Below, one piece after another: positions 50,816 to 59,169 of a stretch of 64,000 nt of DNA. Each line of letters starts with the position of its first letter. Position 1 is the first letter of the stretch. Origin of the DNA: Sediminibacterium ginsengisoli (GTDB taxonomy: Bacteria > Bacteroidota > Bacteroidia > Chitinophagales > Chitinophagaceae); assembly GCA_945865545.1 (NCBI GenBank), contig CAMBEQ010000004.1, positions 1-64,000 on the forward strand. The letters run 5' to 3'. A model generated the notes under the pieces. It was not told where the DNA came from, searched no databases, and worked only from the letters and a program-made list of their open reading frames with translations. The translations under genes and the position numbers were made by a program.

Positions 50816-52009
50816 ATGAGCAAGAAGCTGAACTCTAACGAATCTATCTCCTCTTCCAAGAAAAAAATAATTGTTTTAGGCAGTGGTCCTAACCGCATTG
50901 GTCAAGGTATTGAGTTTGATTATTGTTGTGTTCATGGATTATTGGCCGTTAAAGAATCTGGCTATGAAGCCATCATGGTCAACTGTAATCCAGAAACCGT
51001 ATCGACCGATTTTGACATGGCCGATAAATTATACTTCGAACCTGTTTTTTGGGAACACCTTTGGGAAATTATAGAATTAGAAAAACCAGAAGGCGTTATT
51101 GTACAGTTAGGAGGACAAACAGCCTTAAAATTAGCGAAACGCTTAAGCGAAAGAGGTATTAAAATAATAGGCACTTCCTTTGATAGTTTAGACATTGCAG
51201 AAGATAGAGGTCGCTTTAGTGATTTACTAAAAGAATTAAATATTCCTTACCCAGATTATGGAACTGCTTACACTGCTGAAGAAGCCATTGAAGTGGCTAA
51301 TAAAGTAGGCTACCCTGTTTTAGTAAGACCTAGCTATGTAATTGGCGGACAAAGAATGCGTATTGTAATTAATGATGCAGAAGTAGAAACTGCAGTAGTA
51401 AGTATATTAAAACATATCCCAAATAATAAAATATTAATCGATCATTTCTTAGATCGTTGTCAAGAAGCAGAAGTAGATGCTATTTTTGATGGGGAAACTT
51501 TTCACATCATGGGCGTGATGGAACATATTGAACCTGCAGGAATTCATAGCGGAGACAGTAATGCAGTTTTGCCTGCATTCAACCTTACTCCATTAATTGT
51601 AGAAAAAATGGAATTTTATAGCGAGAAAATTGCAAGAGCTTTAAATATTAAAGGACTCATCAATATTCAATTTGCTATTAAAGATGGTAAAGTGTTTGTC
51701 ATTGAAGCCAACCCAAGAGCTTCAAGAACCACTCCGTTTATTGCAAAGGCATACCAAATACCTTATTTGAATATTGCTACCAAAGTAATGTTGGGCGCCA
51801 ATAAATTAACCGAATTCACCATGGAGAAAAAACTAGAAGGCTACGCGATTAAAGAGCCTGTATTTAGTTTTGATAAATTTCCTGGTGTCAATAAAGAATT
51901 AGGACCAGAGATGAAGAGCACAGGAGAAGCCATTCGTTTCATCAAAGACTTACGCGACCCTTACTTCCGCAACTTATACAAAGAGCGTTCGATGAACTTA
52001 AGTCGTTAA
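50816..52009 (+). CDS. carB: Carbamoyl-phosphate synthase large subunit, C-terminal half only
   Basis: 397 residues from the ATG at 50816. It begins at the point equivalent to about residue 550 of E. coli CarB: KKIIVLGSGPNRIGQGIEFD, MVNCNPETVSTDFD and GVIVQLGGQTALKLAK (pre-ATP-grasp domain), then the second ATP-grasp with VRPSYVIGGQRM, DHFLDRCQEAEVDAI and FVIEANPRASRTTPF. It ends soon after GPEMKSTGEAIRF, so the allosteric MGS-like domain is missing. The first half (carboxyphosphate synthesis) is not upstream: umuC is. A Ser/Lys-rich leader of about 18 residues and an own promoter suggest a genuine split gene rather than a broken one. Split CarB is known from some archaea and Aquifex. Confidence 0.88.
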   Translation: MSKKLNSNESISSSKKKIIVLGSGPNRIGQGIEFDYCCVHGLLAVKESGYEAIMVNCNPETVSTDFDMADKLYFEPVFWEHLWEIIELEKPEGVIVQLGGQTALKLAKRLSERGIKIIGTSFDSLDIAEDRGRFSDLLKELNIPYPDYGTAYTAEEAIEVANKVGYPVLVRPSYVIGGQRMRIVINDAEVETAVVSILKHIPNNKILIDHFLDRCQEAEVDAIFDGETFHIMGVMEHIEPAGIHSGDSNAVLPAFNLTPLIVEKMEFYSEKIARALNIKGLINIQFAIKDGKVFVIEANPRASRTTPFIAKAYQIPYLNIATKVMLGANKLTEFTMEKKLEGYAIKEPVFSFDKFPGVNKELGPEMKSTGEAIRFIKDLRDPYFRNLYKERSMNLSR

Positions 52010-52016
52010 CTTAACT

Positions 52017-52049
52017 AAAAAGTCCTTAATAAAAATTTAAGGACTTTTT
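52017..52049 (+). terminator. Terminator hairpin 1 after carB (repeat copy 1)
   Basis: Stem AAAAAGTCCTTAA/TTAAGGACTTTTT with a short loop and T-tract, 8 bases after the carB stop. It belongs to a 41-bp block (52019-52059) repeated exactly at 52104-52144. Confidence 0.85.
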
Positions 52050-52072
52050 AGTTTCTTCTCTTATGATTTTTT

Positions 52073-52099
52073 CAAGACCCCCCATAAACGAGGGTCTTG
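52073..52099 (+). terminator. Terminator-like hairpin 2 between the repeat copies
   Basis: 8-bp stem CAAGACCC/GGGTCTTG (52073-52080 and 52092-52099), followed by TTTT. It differs in sequence from the flanking repeated hairpins. Confidence 0.6.
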
Positions 52100-52103
52100 T
52101 TTT

Positions 52104-52144
52104 AAAGTCCTTAATAAAAATTTAAGGACTTTTTAGTTTCTTCT
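52104..52144 (+). terminator. Terminator hairpin 3 (exact repeat of hairpin 1 block)
   Basis: Second exact copy of the 41-bp block AAAGTCCTTAAT...TTTCTTCT, 85 bases downstream of the first. Both strands carry A/T tracts, so it may also serve the convergent peptidase gene. The remaining gap to 52273 is AT-rich with nothing else supported. Confidence 0.75.
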
Positions 52145-52273
52145 TTTGTAATGATTTAAAATCAATGAGTAGTGTAATTTTTAAGGGTTTGAAAGAAATA
52201 TAATTTTGAGTGAGCCTTTTATTGGCGAATCGAAAAATTAATATTTTTTCTACCCCTTAAAACTAAAATACTA

Positions 52274-53647
52274 CTAAGGATTCACACCATACTGATCTAC
52301 TAAATAAATAATAGCAGCCATATTAGCAGCCCCTAAAAGTAATTCACGCTTATTTACATTTTCAAACACATCTGTTGTAGCATGATGTAAATCAAAGTAA
52401 CGTTGACTATCTGGCACTAGTCCTGATAAGACAATATTTTTATCTACCGATTTCAATGGACCAATATCGGCACCGCCTCCACCAGCAGTGACTTCTGTGC
52501 CATAAGGTTTTAAGAAGCTAGACCATGTTTGAAATTTTTTGAATTGTTCTGGACTACAAGTAATACCAATAGATCTTGGTGTAAATCCACCTGCATCACT
52601 TTCTATTGCAAAAATATGTTTCTCCTTATTCAACTTTGCTAATTCAGCATACTTCGCACCTCCTTTTCCACCATTCTCTTCATTCGCAAACAATACAAAA
52701 TGAATGGTATGTTTGGGTTGATAATTTAATGCTTTCATAGTTCTTAATAATTCCATGGTTTGAACAATACCTGCACCATCATCGTGTGCTCCTTCATTAA
52801 CATCCCAACTATCTAAGTGACCACCAATAGTAATAATTTCATCAGGAAATTCAGTTCCTTTTAATTCTGCCACTACATTATTCTCATCAGCATCGGGCAA
52901 GAAGAAACCATAGGTTTGCATTTGAACACGAATTTTTGAAGTTTTGGCAGCTTCCCAAAGTGCTTTTGCATCATTAGGACCTAAAGCCACAGCAGGTATC
53001 TTAGGAAAAGACTCATCATAACGCATGCCGCCAGTATGTGGTTCATTATCTGGTGCAGTACTTAATGAATGAATCATCACCCCCACTGCACCATATTTAG
53101 CGGCACGACTAGCTCCTGAACTTCGATATATTCCAGTTTCACCATAAGCCATAAAAGTTTGGATACGTGTTGGATTGAATTGACTATTGTAATAAACTAT
53201 TTTTCCTTTTACTTCCTCTTTTCTTTTTTCCAATTCATCAAAATTAGACACTGCTAATAGTTCGGCTTCTATTAAACCATTACTTCCTAATGAATTCCCT
53301 AGCGCTAAAGCAGCTAATGGTTTATTTTGTGCTTTACCATTAACGCTTGTAATGGCTGCAAAATCTTTTCCGCCTCTCTGCCAATTGGGCGTTTTACAGG
53401 GTTGCATAAAAACTTGATCGGGATGATAGGCTTCCATATTTCTTTTCCCCCAAATGGCTGCATTTTGTTGTTGTGGGGAGCCTGCTAAACGACCTCCAAT
53501 ATTTTTAGTAAGCTCTCTTAATAAATCGTAAGCTTTACCATTGGTCATTATTTCATCGACCATTTTTTTTATATTAATACTGTCTTGATTCACTTGGGCT
53601 TGCGCTATAATAGGCAAACAAAAAACAAACAAAAGAAGCTTACGCAT
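52274..53647 (-). CDS. M28-family zinc metallopeptidase with PA domain
   Basis: 457 residues from the ATG at 53647, which gives a signal peptide (MRKLLLFVFCLPIIAQAQ). A protease-associated domain lies in the middle (about 120-230), then the M28 peptidase domain. Metal ligands are visible in GGHLDSWDVNEGAHDDGAG (His and Asp), NEENGGKGG (Glu pair), ESDAGGF (Asp) and DLHHATTDVFENV (His). It is probably a periplasmic or secreted aminopeptidase/carboxypeptidase of the plasma glutamate carboxypeptidase-like type. No type IX C-terminal sorting domain is visible. Confidence 0.9.
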   Translation of the reverse strand: MRKLLLFVFCLPIIAQAQVNQDSINIKKMVDEIMTNGKAYDLLRELTKNIGGRLAGSPQQQNAAIWGKRNMEAYHPDQVFMQPCKTPNWQRGGKDFAAITSVNGKAQNKPLAALALGNSLGSNGLIEAELLAVSNFDELEKRKEEVKGKIVYYNSQFNPTRIQTFMAYGETGIYRSSGASRAAKYGAVGVMIHSLSTAPDNEPHTGGMRYDESFPKIPAVALGPNDAKALWEAAKTSKIRVQMQTYGFFLPDADENNVVAELKGTEFPDEIITIGGHLDSWDVNEGAHDDGAGIVQTMELLRTMKALNYQPKHTIHFVLFANEENGGKGGAKYAELAKLNKEKHIFAIESDAGGFTPRSIGITCSPEQFKKFQTWSSFLKPYGTEVTAGGGGADIGPLKSVDKNIVLSGLVPDSQRYFDLHHATTDVFENVNKRELLLGAANMAAIIYLVDQYGVNP

Positions 53648-53736
53648 AGGTATAAATTTAATGTTCAAATAATTCCTAAATATAATTAAACTTTATCAAA
53701 GATTTAGTTGTTAATTGCATATACAATAGCACAAAA

Positions 53737-54873
53737 ATGAAGATCGGAATTGTTTGCTACCCCACTTTCGGAGGTAGCGGGGTTTTAGCAACAGAATTAG
53801 GTAAGGCATTGGCAGAAAAAGGCCATGAAATTCACTTTATTACCTACCAACAACCAGTGAGACTGAATGGTTTTCATGCCAATATATTTTACCACGAAGT
53901 AAGGGTGCCTACCTATCCATTGTTTGATTATCCTCCTTACGAATTGGCTTTAGCAAGTACGATGGTGGATGTAATTTTAAACCATGATTTAGATTTAATT
54001 CATGCGCACTATGCCATCCCGCATGCATCTGCTGCCTATACCGCCAAGCAAATTGTGAAACAAAAAACGGGTCGTATTGTTCCTGTTATCACCACCTTAC
54101 ATGGCACGGATATTACTTTAGTAGGTCGTGATAAAACCTATGAACCCGTTGTTACTTTTTCTATTAACGAAAGTGATAGCATCACCGCCGTATCAGATAA
54201 TTTAAGAGCTGAAACTTTTAAGCATTTCGATATAAAGAAAGAAATTGAAGTCATTCACAATTTTGTTGATGTGCACCGTTATAATAAAAAACCTGTAGCT
54301 GCTTTTAGACAAGTGATTGCTCCTAATAATGAAAAAATAATTATACACGCTTCTAACTTTAGAAAAATTAAGCGTATCGATAATGTGATGGAGATTTTTA
54401 AAAATATTCATGCTGCCTTACCTGCCAAATTATTAATGGTGGGTGACGGCCCAGAACGTCCAATAGCAGAAGACCTTACTAGACAATATGGATTAGAAGC
54501 TGACATTCGTTTTTTAGGTAAGCAAGAACAAATGGAAGAAATATTAGCAGTTAGTGATGTGTTTTTATTGCCTTCTGAATATGAAAGTTTTGGATTGGCT
54601 GCTTTAGAAGCCATGGCAGCAAGCACTGTCGTGATTAGTTCTGATGCAGGCGGATTGAATGAAATAAATATTAATGGAGTAACGGGATATACTTCACCCG
54701 TTGGCGATGTGGCAGAAATGAGCAAAAATGCCATTGAATTATTACAAGATGAGGCCAAATTAAAAGCCTTTAAGCATAATGCTTTAAAAGAAGCCAAGCT
54801 TTTTGATATTCACCATATCATTCCTAAATATGAAGCTTTGTATAGAAAATTTTGCAGAACAGGGGATTGCTAA
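53737..54873 (+). CDS. bshA: N-acetyl-alpha-D-glucosaminyl L-malate synthase (bacillithiol synthesis)
   Basis: 378 residues, GT4 glycosyltransferase. The N-terminus MKIGIVCYPTFGGSGVLATE is the BshA hallmark. Then HEIHFITYQQPVRL, HAHYAIPHASAAYTAKQ, TTLHGTDITLVG, HNFVDVHRY and the C-terminal donor-site block PSEYESFGLAALEAMA. It joins UDP-GlcNAc and L-malate in the first step of bacillithiol synthesis. The other bsh genes are not in this window. Convergent with the aminotransferase gene (10-bp gap). Confidence 0.94.
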   Translation: MKIGIVCYPTFGGSGVLATELGKALAEKGHEIHFITYQQPVRLNGFHANIFYHEVRVPTYPLFDYPPYELALASTMVDVILNHDLDLIHAHYAIPHASAAYTAKQIVKQKTGRIVPVITTLHGTDITLVGRDKTYEPVVTFSINESDSITAVSDNLRAETFKHFDIKKEIEVIHNFVDVHRYNKKPVAAFRQVIAPNNEKIIIHASNFRKIKRIDNVMEIFKNIHAALPAKLLMVGDGPERPIAEDLTRQYGLEADIRFLGKQEQMEEILAVSDVFLLPSEYESFGLAALEAMAASTVVISSDAGGLNEININGVTGYTSPVGDVAEMSKNAIELLQDEAKLKAFKHNALKEAKLFDIHHIIPKYEALYRKFCRTGDC

Positions 54874-54883
54874 ATCCTTCGCA

Positions 54884-56077
54884 TTAAACTACCTGATCAA
54901 TACTTTCTTTAATTTTTACAATCGCGGCTGAAAGTTCCGCAGCAGTAATACATAAAGGTGGTGCAATACGAATCCGATCTTCTGCAAATAAAAACCAATC
55001 GGTGATAATTCCATTTACAACACAAGTAGCGGCAATTTTTTTTGCGATGTCTTCACTTTTAAATTGTAGCGACATCCACAATCCTTTATAGCTTCGATGT
55101 ATAATAGCAGGATGTACCATTTCATTGATTAAAATAGTTTCCTTGGCAGCTACCCCTTCTATCCAACCAGACTTTTGTAAAACTTTTAATGCCGCATCAC
55201 CTGCTGCACAACAAACTGGATTGCCTCCAAAAGTAGTAATATGGCCAAGCACCGGGCTTTCGGTAAGTAGGGCCATCATTTTAGGATGGGAGATAAAAGC
55301 ACCCAATGGCAATCCACCCCCTAATGCTTTTCCTACCAATAAGATATCAGGAATAATTCCATATTGTTCAAAAACAAATAAAGAACCTGTACGGCCAAAG
55401 CCAGATTGTATTTCATCAAAAATTAAAAGCGCGCAATGTTGTTTACATTTTTCTGCAATAGCCGCCAACCATTCTTTGGAAGCCGGTGTAATACCCGATT
55501 CTGCTTGCACTGGTTCAACAATAACACAGGCTACTGAGCTATCTATTTGTTCAAGGTCTTCAATATTATTATAGCTTAATTGAAGGGTATCGGGCAACAA
55601 AGGTCTAAATGAATTTTTAAAATATTCATCTCCCATTACACTCAAAGCGCCTTGCGTGCTCCCATGATAGCCGCCTGTAAAAGAAATTATTTTTGATCTT
55701 TTAGTAACGCGCTTGGCTAATTTCATCGCACCTTCCGTGGCTTCTGCGCCACTACTCGTAAAATAAACCGATTGTAAATTTTCTGGCAACAAACTCGTTA
55801 ACGCTTTTGCATATTGTACCTGTGGTGCTTGAATGAATTCTCCATACACAATGACGTGCATGTATTTTGAGGTTTGCTCTTGTATGGCTTTGATCACATC
55901 GGGGTGGCTATGCCCAATATTGCAAACACTGAAACCAGCGATCATATCAACAAATGATTTTCCCTGCACATCCTTAATATAGATGCCTTCGGCAGAAGCT
56001 ACTTCAATACCAATAGGCTTAGTAGATGTTTGTGCTAAATGCTGAAAAAAAAGTTGTCTATTATTAATACTGGACAT
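54884..56077 (-). CDS. Class-III PLP aminotransferase (acetylornithine/ornithine type)
   Basis: 397 residues from the ATG at 56077; the longer reading would overlap the divergent gene region. Typical class-III blocks: FVDMIAGFSVCNIGHSHPDV, FTSSGAEATEGAMKLAKR, GGYHGSTQGALSVMG, LLIFDEIQSGFGRTG and VGKALGGGLPLGAF, where Lys is the PLP Schiff-base residue. It could be an acetylornithine or ornithine aminotransferase, or a 4-aminobutyrate-type enzyme. No arginine genes are adjacent, so substrate is not assigned. Divergent from the carbonic anhydrase gene by 37 bases. Confidence 0.85.
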   Translation of the reverse strand: MSSINNRQLFFQHLAQTSTKPIGIEVASAEGIYIKDVQGKSFVDMIAGFSVCNIGHSHPDVIKAIQEQTSKYMHVIVYGEFIQAPQVQYAKALTSLLPENLQSVYFTSSGAEATEGAMKLAKRVTKRSKIISFTGGYHGSTQGALSVMGDEYFKNSFRPLLPDTLQLSYNNIEDLEQIDSSVACVIVEPVQAESGITPASKEWLAAIAEKCKQHCALLIFDEIQSGFGRTGSLFVFEQYGIIPDILLVGKALGGGLPLGAFISHPKMMALLTESPVLGHITTFGGNPVCCAAGDAALKVLQKSGWIEGVAAKETILINEMVHPAIIHRSYKGLWMSLQFKSEDIAKKIAATCVVNGIITDWFLFAEDRIRIAPPLCITAAELSAAIVKIKESIDQVV

Positions 56078-56114
56078 AATAACTATTAAATTGCAGTACA
56101 AAAGTCGCATTTTT

Positions 56115-56648
56115 ATGGCAACCATACTCACAGTTCAAGGGAAAGATCCTCAATTTGGTGAAAATTGTTTTATAGCCCCCAACGCTACCATCGCAGGGGA
56201 CGTTACCATTGGCAACGATTGCTCTATCTGGTTTAATGCCGTGCTTAGAGGCGATGTACACTATATAAAAATGGGTAATAAAGTAAATGTGCAGGATGGT
56301 GCCGTGATTCATTGTACCTATTTAAAACATCCTACCAATATAGGCAATAATGTTTCCATTGGTCATAATGCCCTGGTGCATGGTTGTACGATTCATGATA
56401 ATGTATTAATTGGTATGGGAAGTATTGTGATGGATGGATGTGTAGTGCATTCACATTCCATTATTGCAGCAGGTGCGGTAGTTTTAGAAGGAACCATTGT
56501 AGAAGAAGGAAGTATTTATGCAGGCGTGCCGGCTAAAAAAGTAAAAACAGTTTCAGAAGCCATGATCACTGGTGAGATTAATAGAATCGCGGACAACTAT
56601 GTGAAATATGCAAGTTGGTTTGATGCGTATAATGATGCGAAGAAATAA
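56115..56648 (+). CDS. Gamma-type carbonic anhydrase family protein
   Basis: 177 residues from the ATG at 56115 (an in-frame ATG at 56091 adds 8 residues). Left-handed beta-helix hexapeptide repeats run through most of the protein (FIAPNATIAGDVTIGNDCSIWFN and onwards, read in pieces). Zinc-ligand histidines are in VIHCTYLKHPT and IGHNALVHGC. The family includes CamH/YrdA-like proteins, with carbonic anhydrase activity proven only for some. Two bases separate its stop from that of rsgA. Confidence 0.88.
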   Translation: MATILTVQGKDPQFGENCFIAPNATIAGDVTIGNDCSIWFNAVLRGDVHYIKMGNKVNVQDGAVIHCTYLKHPTNIGNNVSIGHNALVHGCTIHDNVLIGMGSIVMDGCVVHSHSIIAAGAVVLEGTIVEEGSIYAGVPAKKVKTVSEAMITGEINRIADNYVKYASWFDAYNDAKK

Positions 56649-56649
56649 A

Positions 56650-57576
56650 TTAATATTTCGGTCCTTCTATCCCATGCCATAAATCTACATAGCTATAAAA
56701 ACGTGCTTCGGTAATGATTCCTTTTTCTACTGCTGCTTTTACCGCACAGCCTGGCTCATTAATATGTTGGCAATTATTAAATTGACAACCATTCATTTTA
56801 GCGCGCATCTCAGGAAAATATTGCGCCAATTCTTCTTTTTCTAAATTCACCAATCCCAATTCTCTCATACCTGGTGTGTCAATCACCGAACCACCTTCAG
56901 GTAAATCATACATTTGTGCAAAGGTGGTCGTATGCAATCCCTTTCCACTCCAATCACTCACTTCCTGTGTGCTTAAATCTAAATGAGGAAATAAATAATT
57001 TATAAGAGATGATTTTCCCACTCCACTATGTCCACTAATTAATGTTGTTTTATTTTTGAGTAATTTTTGCACCACATCCAAACCTTCCTTTTTTTCTACA
57101 CTTATTAAATAAACTTGATAACCAACAGCTTCATACATTGATTTCATGGTTTCGTAAGACTTCATTTCTTTCGCACCATAGATATCGGACTTATTAAAAA
57201 CAATGATGGCCGGAATATGAAATGCTTCACAGGAAACTAAAAAACGATCTATAAAACCCTGCGATGTTTTAGGCGATTTTAATGTACCCAATAAAATAGA
57301 CTGATCTAAATTAGATGCTATTATATGTTGTTGTCTTTTATTGTGCGGAGATTGCCTAGCCACATAATTATTTCGGTCTAAAATAGTATTAATCATGACC
57401 GTCCCCCGCTCCTCATCTTCCAGCTCATATTCGACCCAATCTCCTACTGCAATAGGGTTGGTGGAAGTGATATTGTCTAACTTAATTACCCCCTTAATAC
57501 GGGCTTGATATAACAGTCCAGCCTCGGATTTGACCGAATACCAGCTACCTGTAGACTTGTAAATACGTGCTTTCAT
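56650..57576 (-). CDS. rsgA: Ribosome small subunit-dependent GTPase RsgA
   Basis: 308 residues. An OB-fold N-terminus, then the circularly permuted GTPase: NKSD (G4) comes before GHSGVGKSSLIN (G1/P-loop) and DTPGMRELGL (G3). The zinc-finger CQFNNCQHINEPGC follows at about residue 268. This order is unique to RsgA/YjeQ, which acts in late 30S subunit maturation. Divergent from menG by 76 bases. Confidence 0.95.
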   Translation of the reverse strand: MKARIYKSTGSWYSVKSEAGLLYQARIKGVIKLDNITSTNPIAVGDWVEYELEDEERGTVMINTILDRNNYVARQSPHNKRQQHIIASNLDQSILLGTLKSPKTSQGFIDRFLVSCEAFHIPAIIVFNKSDIYGAKEMKSYETMKSMYEAVGYQVYLISVEKKEGLDVVQKLLKNKTTLISGHSGVGKSSLINYLFPHLDLSTQEVSDWSGKGLHTTTFAQMYDLPEGGSVIDTPGMRELGLVNLEKEELAQYFPEMRAKMNGCQFNNCQHINEPGCAVKAAVEKGIITEARFYSYVDLWHGIEGPKY

Positions 57577-57640
57577 GCACTACGAAGATAAAAGTATTTG
57601 TTAAGAACTACACTATCCAAAAAAGCACCCACAAATTCAA

Positions 57641-57648
57641 TATCTTTG
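57641..57648 (+). promoter_or_regulatory. TAnnTTTG promoter -7 element directly before menG
   Basis: TATCTTTG fits the Bacteroidota -7 consensus and ends 4 bases before the menG ATG at 57653, so a leaderless or nearly leaderless transcript is expected. No clear -33 element. Confidence 0.45.
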
Positions 57649-57652
57649 CGCC

Positions 57653-58396
57653 ATGAGTCAATTTGCACATGATAAAGTAGTCCCTTATAGCCAAAGCAAT
57701 GCCGAGAAGAAAGAGCAGGTAGCCAGCATGTTTGATTCCATTGCAAGCAGGTATGATTTTTTGAATCGTTTTTTGAGTTTAGGCATTGATCAGGGTTGGA
57801 GAAAAACAGCCATCAGTTATTTGAAAGATAAAAAAATTAACCATCTTTTAGATATTGCAACGGGCACAGCCGATATGGCCTTGATGGCTTATCGACAAAT
57901 TCAACCTCTTAAAATTACGGGTATAGATATTTCTGAAGGGATGATGCAATATGGCAGAATAAAAATTGAACAAAAAGGGCTGAGGGATACAATACAATTA
58001 AGTTTAGGGGACAGCACCGCTATTCCATTTGAAGCAGCGCAGTTTGATGGTGCCATGGTGGCTTTTGGGGTGCGCAATTTTGCGAATTTAGAAAAAGGAT
58101 TGCAAGAAATTTATCGCGTATTAATGCCAGGAAGTAAACTAGTAATATTAGAATTTTCACAGCCAACTAGTTTTTGGTTTAAACCTATTTATACTTTTTA
58201 TATGAAATGGGTGACGCCAACTGTTGGAAAATTATTTTCTGGAAATAAAGCCGCCTATACATATTTAAATGAAAGTGTAATTGCTTTTCCAGAAGGAACG
58301 GCTTTTTTAACTATATTAGAACAAGCTGGGTTTAAAAATGTTTCTCAACAAAAATTAAGTTTAGGCATATGCAGCATTTATTGCGGAAGCAAATAA
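57653..58396 (+). CDS. menG: Demethylmenaquinone methyltransferase
   Basis: 247 residues, UbiE/MenG family. Signatures: MFDSIASRYDFLNRFLSLGIDQGWR, LLDIATGTADMALMA (SAM-binding motif I), VAFGVRNFANLEKGLQEIYRVLMPG (in pieces). In menaquinone-only Bacteroidota it performs the last step of menaquinone synthesis, supplying the quinone for the nuo complex in this window. The 3' end overlaps porT by 28 bases, a pairing I know from this phylum. Confidence 0.93.
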   Translation: MSQFAHDKVVPYSQSNAEKKEQVASMFDSIASRYDFLNRFLSLGIDQGWRKTAISYLKDKKINHLLDIATGTADMALMAYRQIQPLKITGIDISEGMMQYGRIKIEQKGLRDTIQLSLGDSTAIPFEAAQFDGAMVAFGVRNFANLEKGLQEIYRVLMPGSKLVILEFSQPTSFWFKPIYTFYMKWVTPTVGKLFSGNKAAYTYLNESVIAFPEGTAFLTILEQAGFKNVSQQKLSLGICSIYCGSK

Positions 58397-59163
58397 TTTT
58401 ATTGGTATGCTTACTTAGCATTTCATTTACCTCCTTTGCACAGAGTGATGAAATATACAGGCCCTATAATGATGAAAAGCCCGTATACCTTGGATTAAAT
58501 ATTGGATTAACTAGTAACTATATGAACTTCGAAAGAGGAGCCAATTTCTCCAACCCCGGTATAGATATGGCCAATTGGATTTCCCCCGTTTTTAATAAAG
58601 CATTGGTGATGGGATTAAGTGGAAACTTAAGATTAAATAGTCATTTTTTACTAAGAACCAATCCAAACATACTTATTACTGGCAATAAAGATATTTTTTA
58701 CTATAAAAAAAGTAATAATATTTTAGACACATTTAAAATGTCCACTCCGTCTACTATAATAAATATACCTATTGCTTTAAAATTAGAATCAGATCGTTAC
58801 AATTTATTTAAATTGCCCAATTTTATGCGTCATTATGTTTTTGCAGGGGTAAAGTTTGATTATGATTTTTCTGCCAGTAAAGATGCTAATGGTAATAATA
58901 AGAAGAATGGAAATTTAGAAAACACTTACTCCCGATTATTAAATGCTGCAGACTATGGGTATGAGTTTGGATTAGGGGTAAGCTTTTATTTCCCTTACGC
59001 CACCATTTCACCAGAAATAAAATTTAGCTATGGGCAGCGAGATATGATCTACTCCCGTACCTCAGCTCAAACTAAATTATTAAACGGCTTAGACAAGCTT
59101 ACTTCTAATTTTGTGTATTTTACTATTCATGTAGAAGGAGAATCATTCAATTGGAAAAACTAA
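58369..59163 (+). CDS. porT: PorT, type IX secretion outer-membrane beta-barrel protein
   Basis: 264 residues. Signal peptide to about residue 24 (KQIILLVCLLSISFTSFAQ), then a beta-barrel of roughly eight strands (YLGLNIGLTSNYMNF, LGVSFYFPYATISPEIKFSYG, FVYFTIHVEG). Its position directly behind and overlapping menG is the usual context of PorT in Bacteroidota. PorT is needed for type IX secretion in Porphyromonas. Together with gldKLM at the left edge it supports a working type IX system. Confidence 0.85.
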   Translation: MQHLLRKQIILLVCLLSISFTSFAQSDEIYRPYNDEKPVYLGLNIGLTSNYMNFERGANFSNPGIDMANWISPVFNKALVMGLSGNLRLNSHFLLRTNPNILITGNKDIFYYKKSNNILDTFKMSTPSTIINIPIALKLESDRYNLFKLPNFMRHYVFAGVKFDYDFSASKDANGNNKKNGNLENTYSRLLNAADYGYEFGLGVSFYFPYATISPEIKFSYGQRDMIYSRTSAQTKLLNGLDKLTSNFVYFTIHVEGESFNWKN

Positions 59164-59169
59164 TGTTTT

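Noticed and set aside
52274-53647. Type IX secretion cargo
   Set aside because: The M28 peptidase has a signal peptide but its C-terminus ends within the peptidase fold, with no sorting domain.
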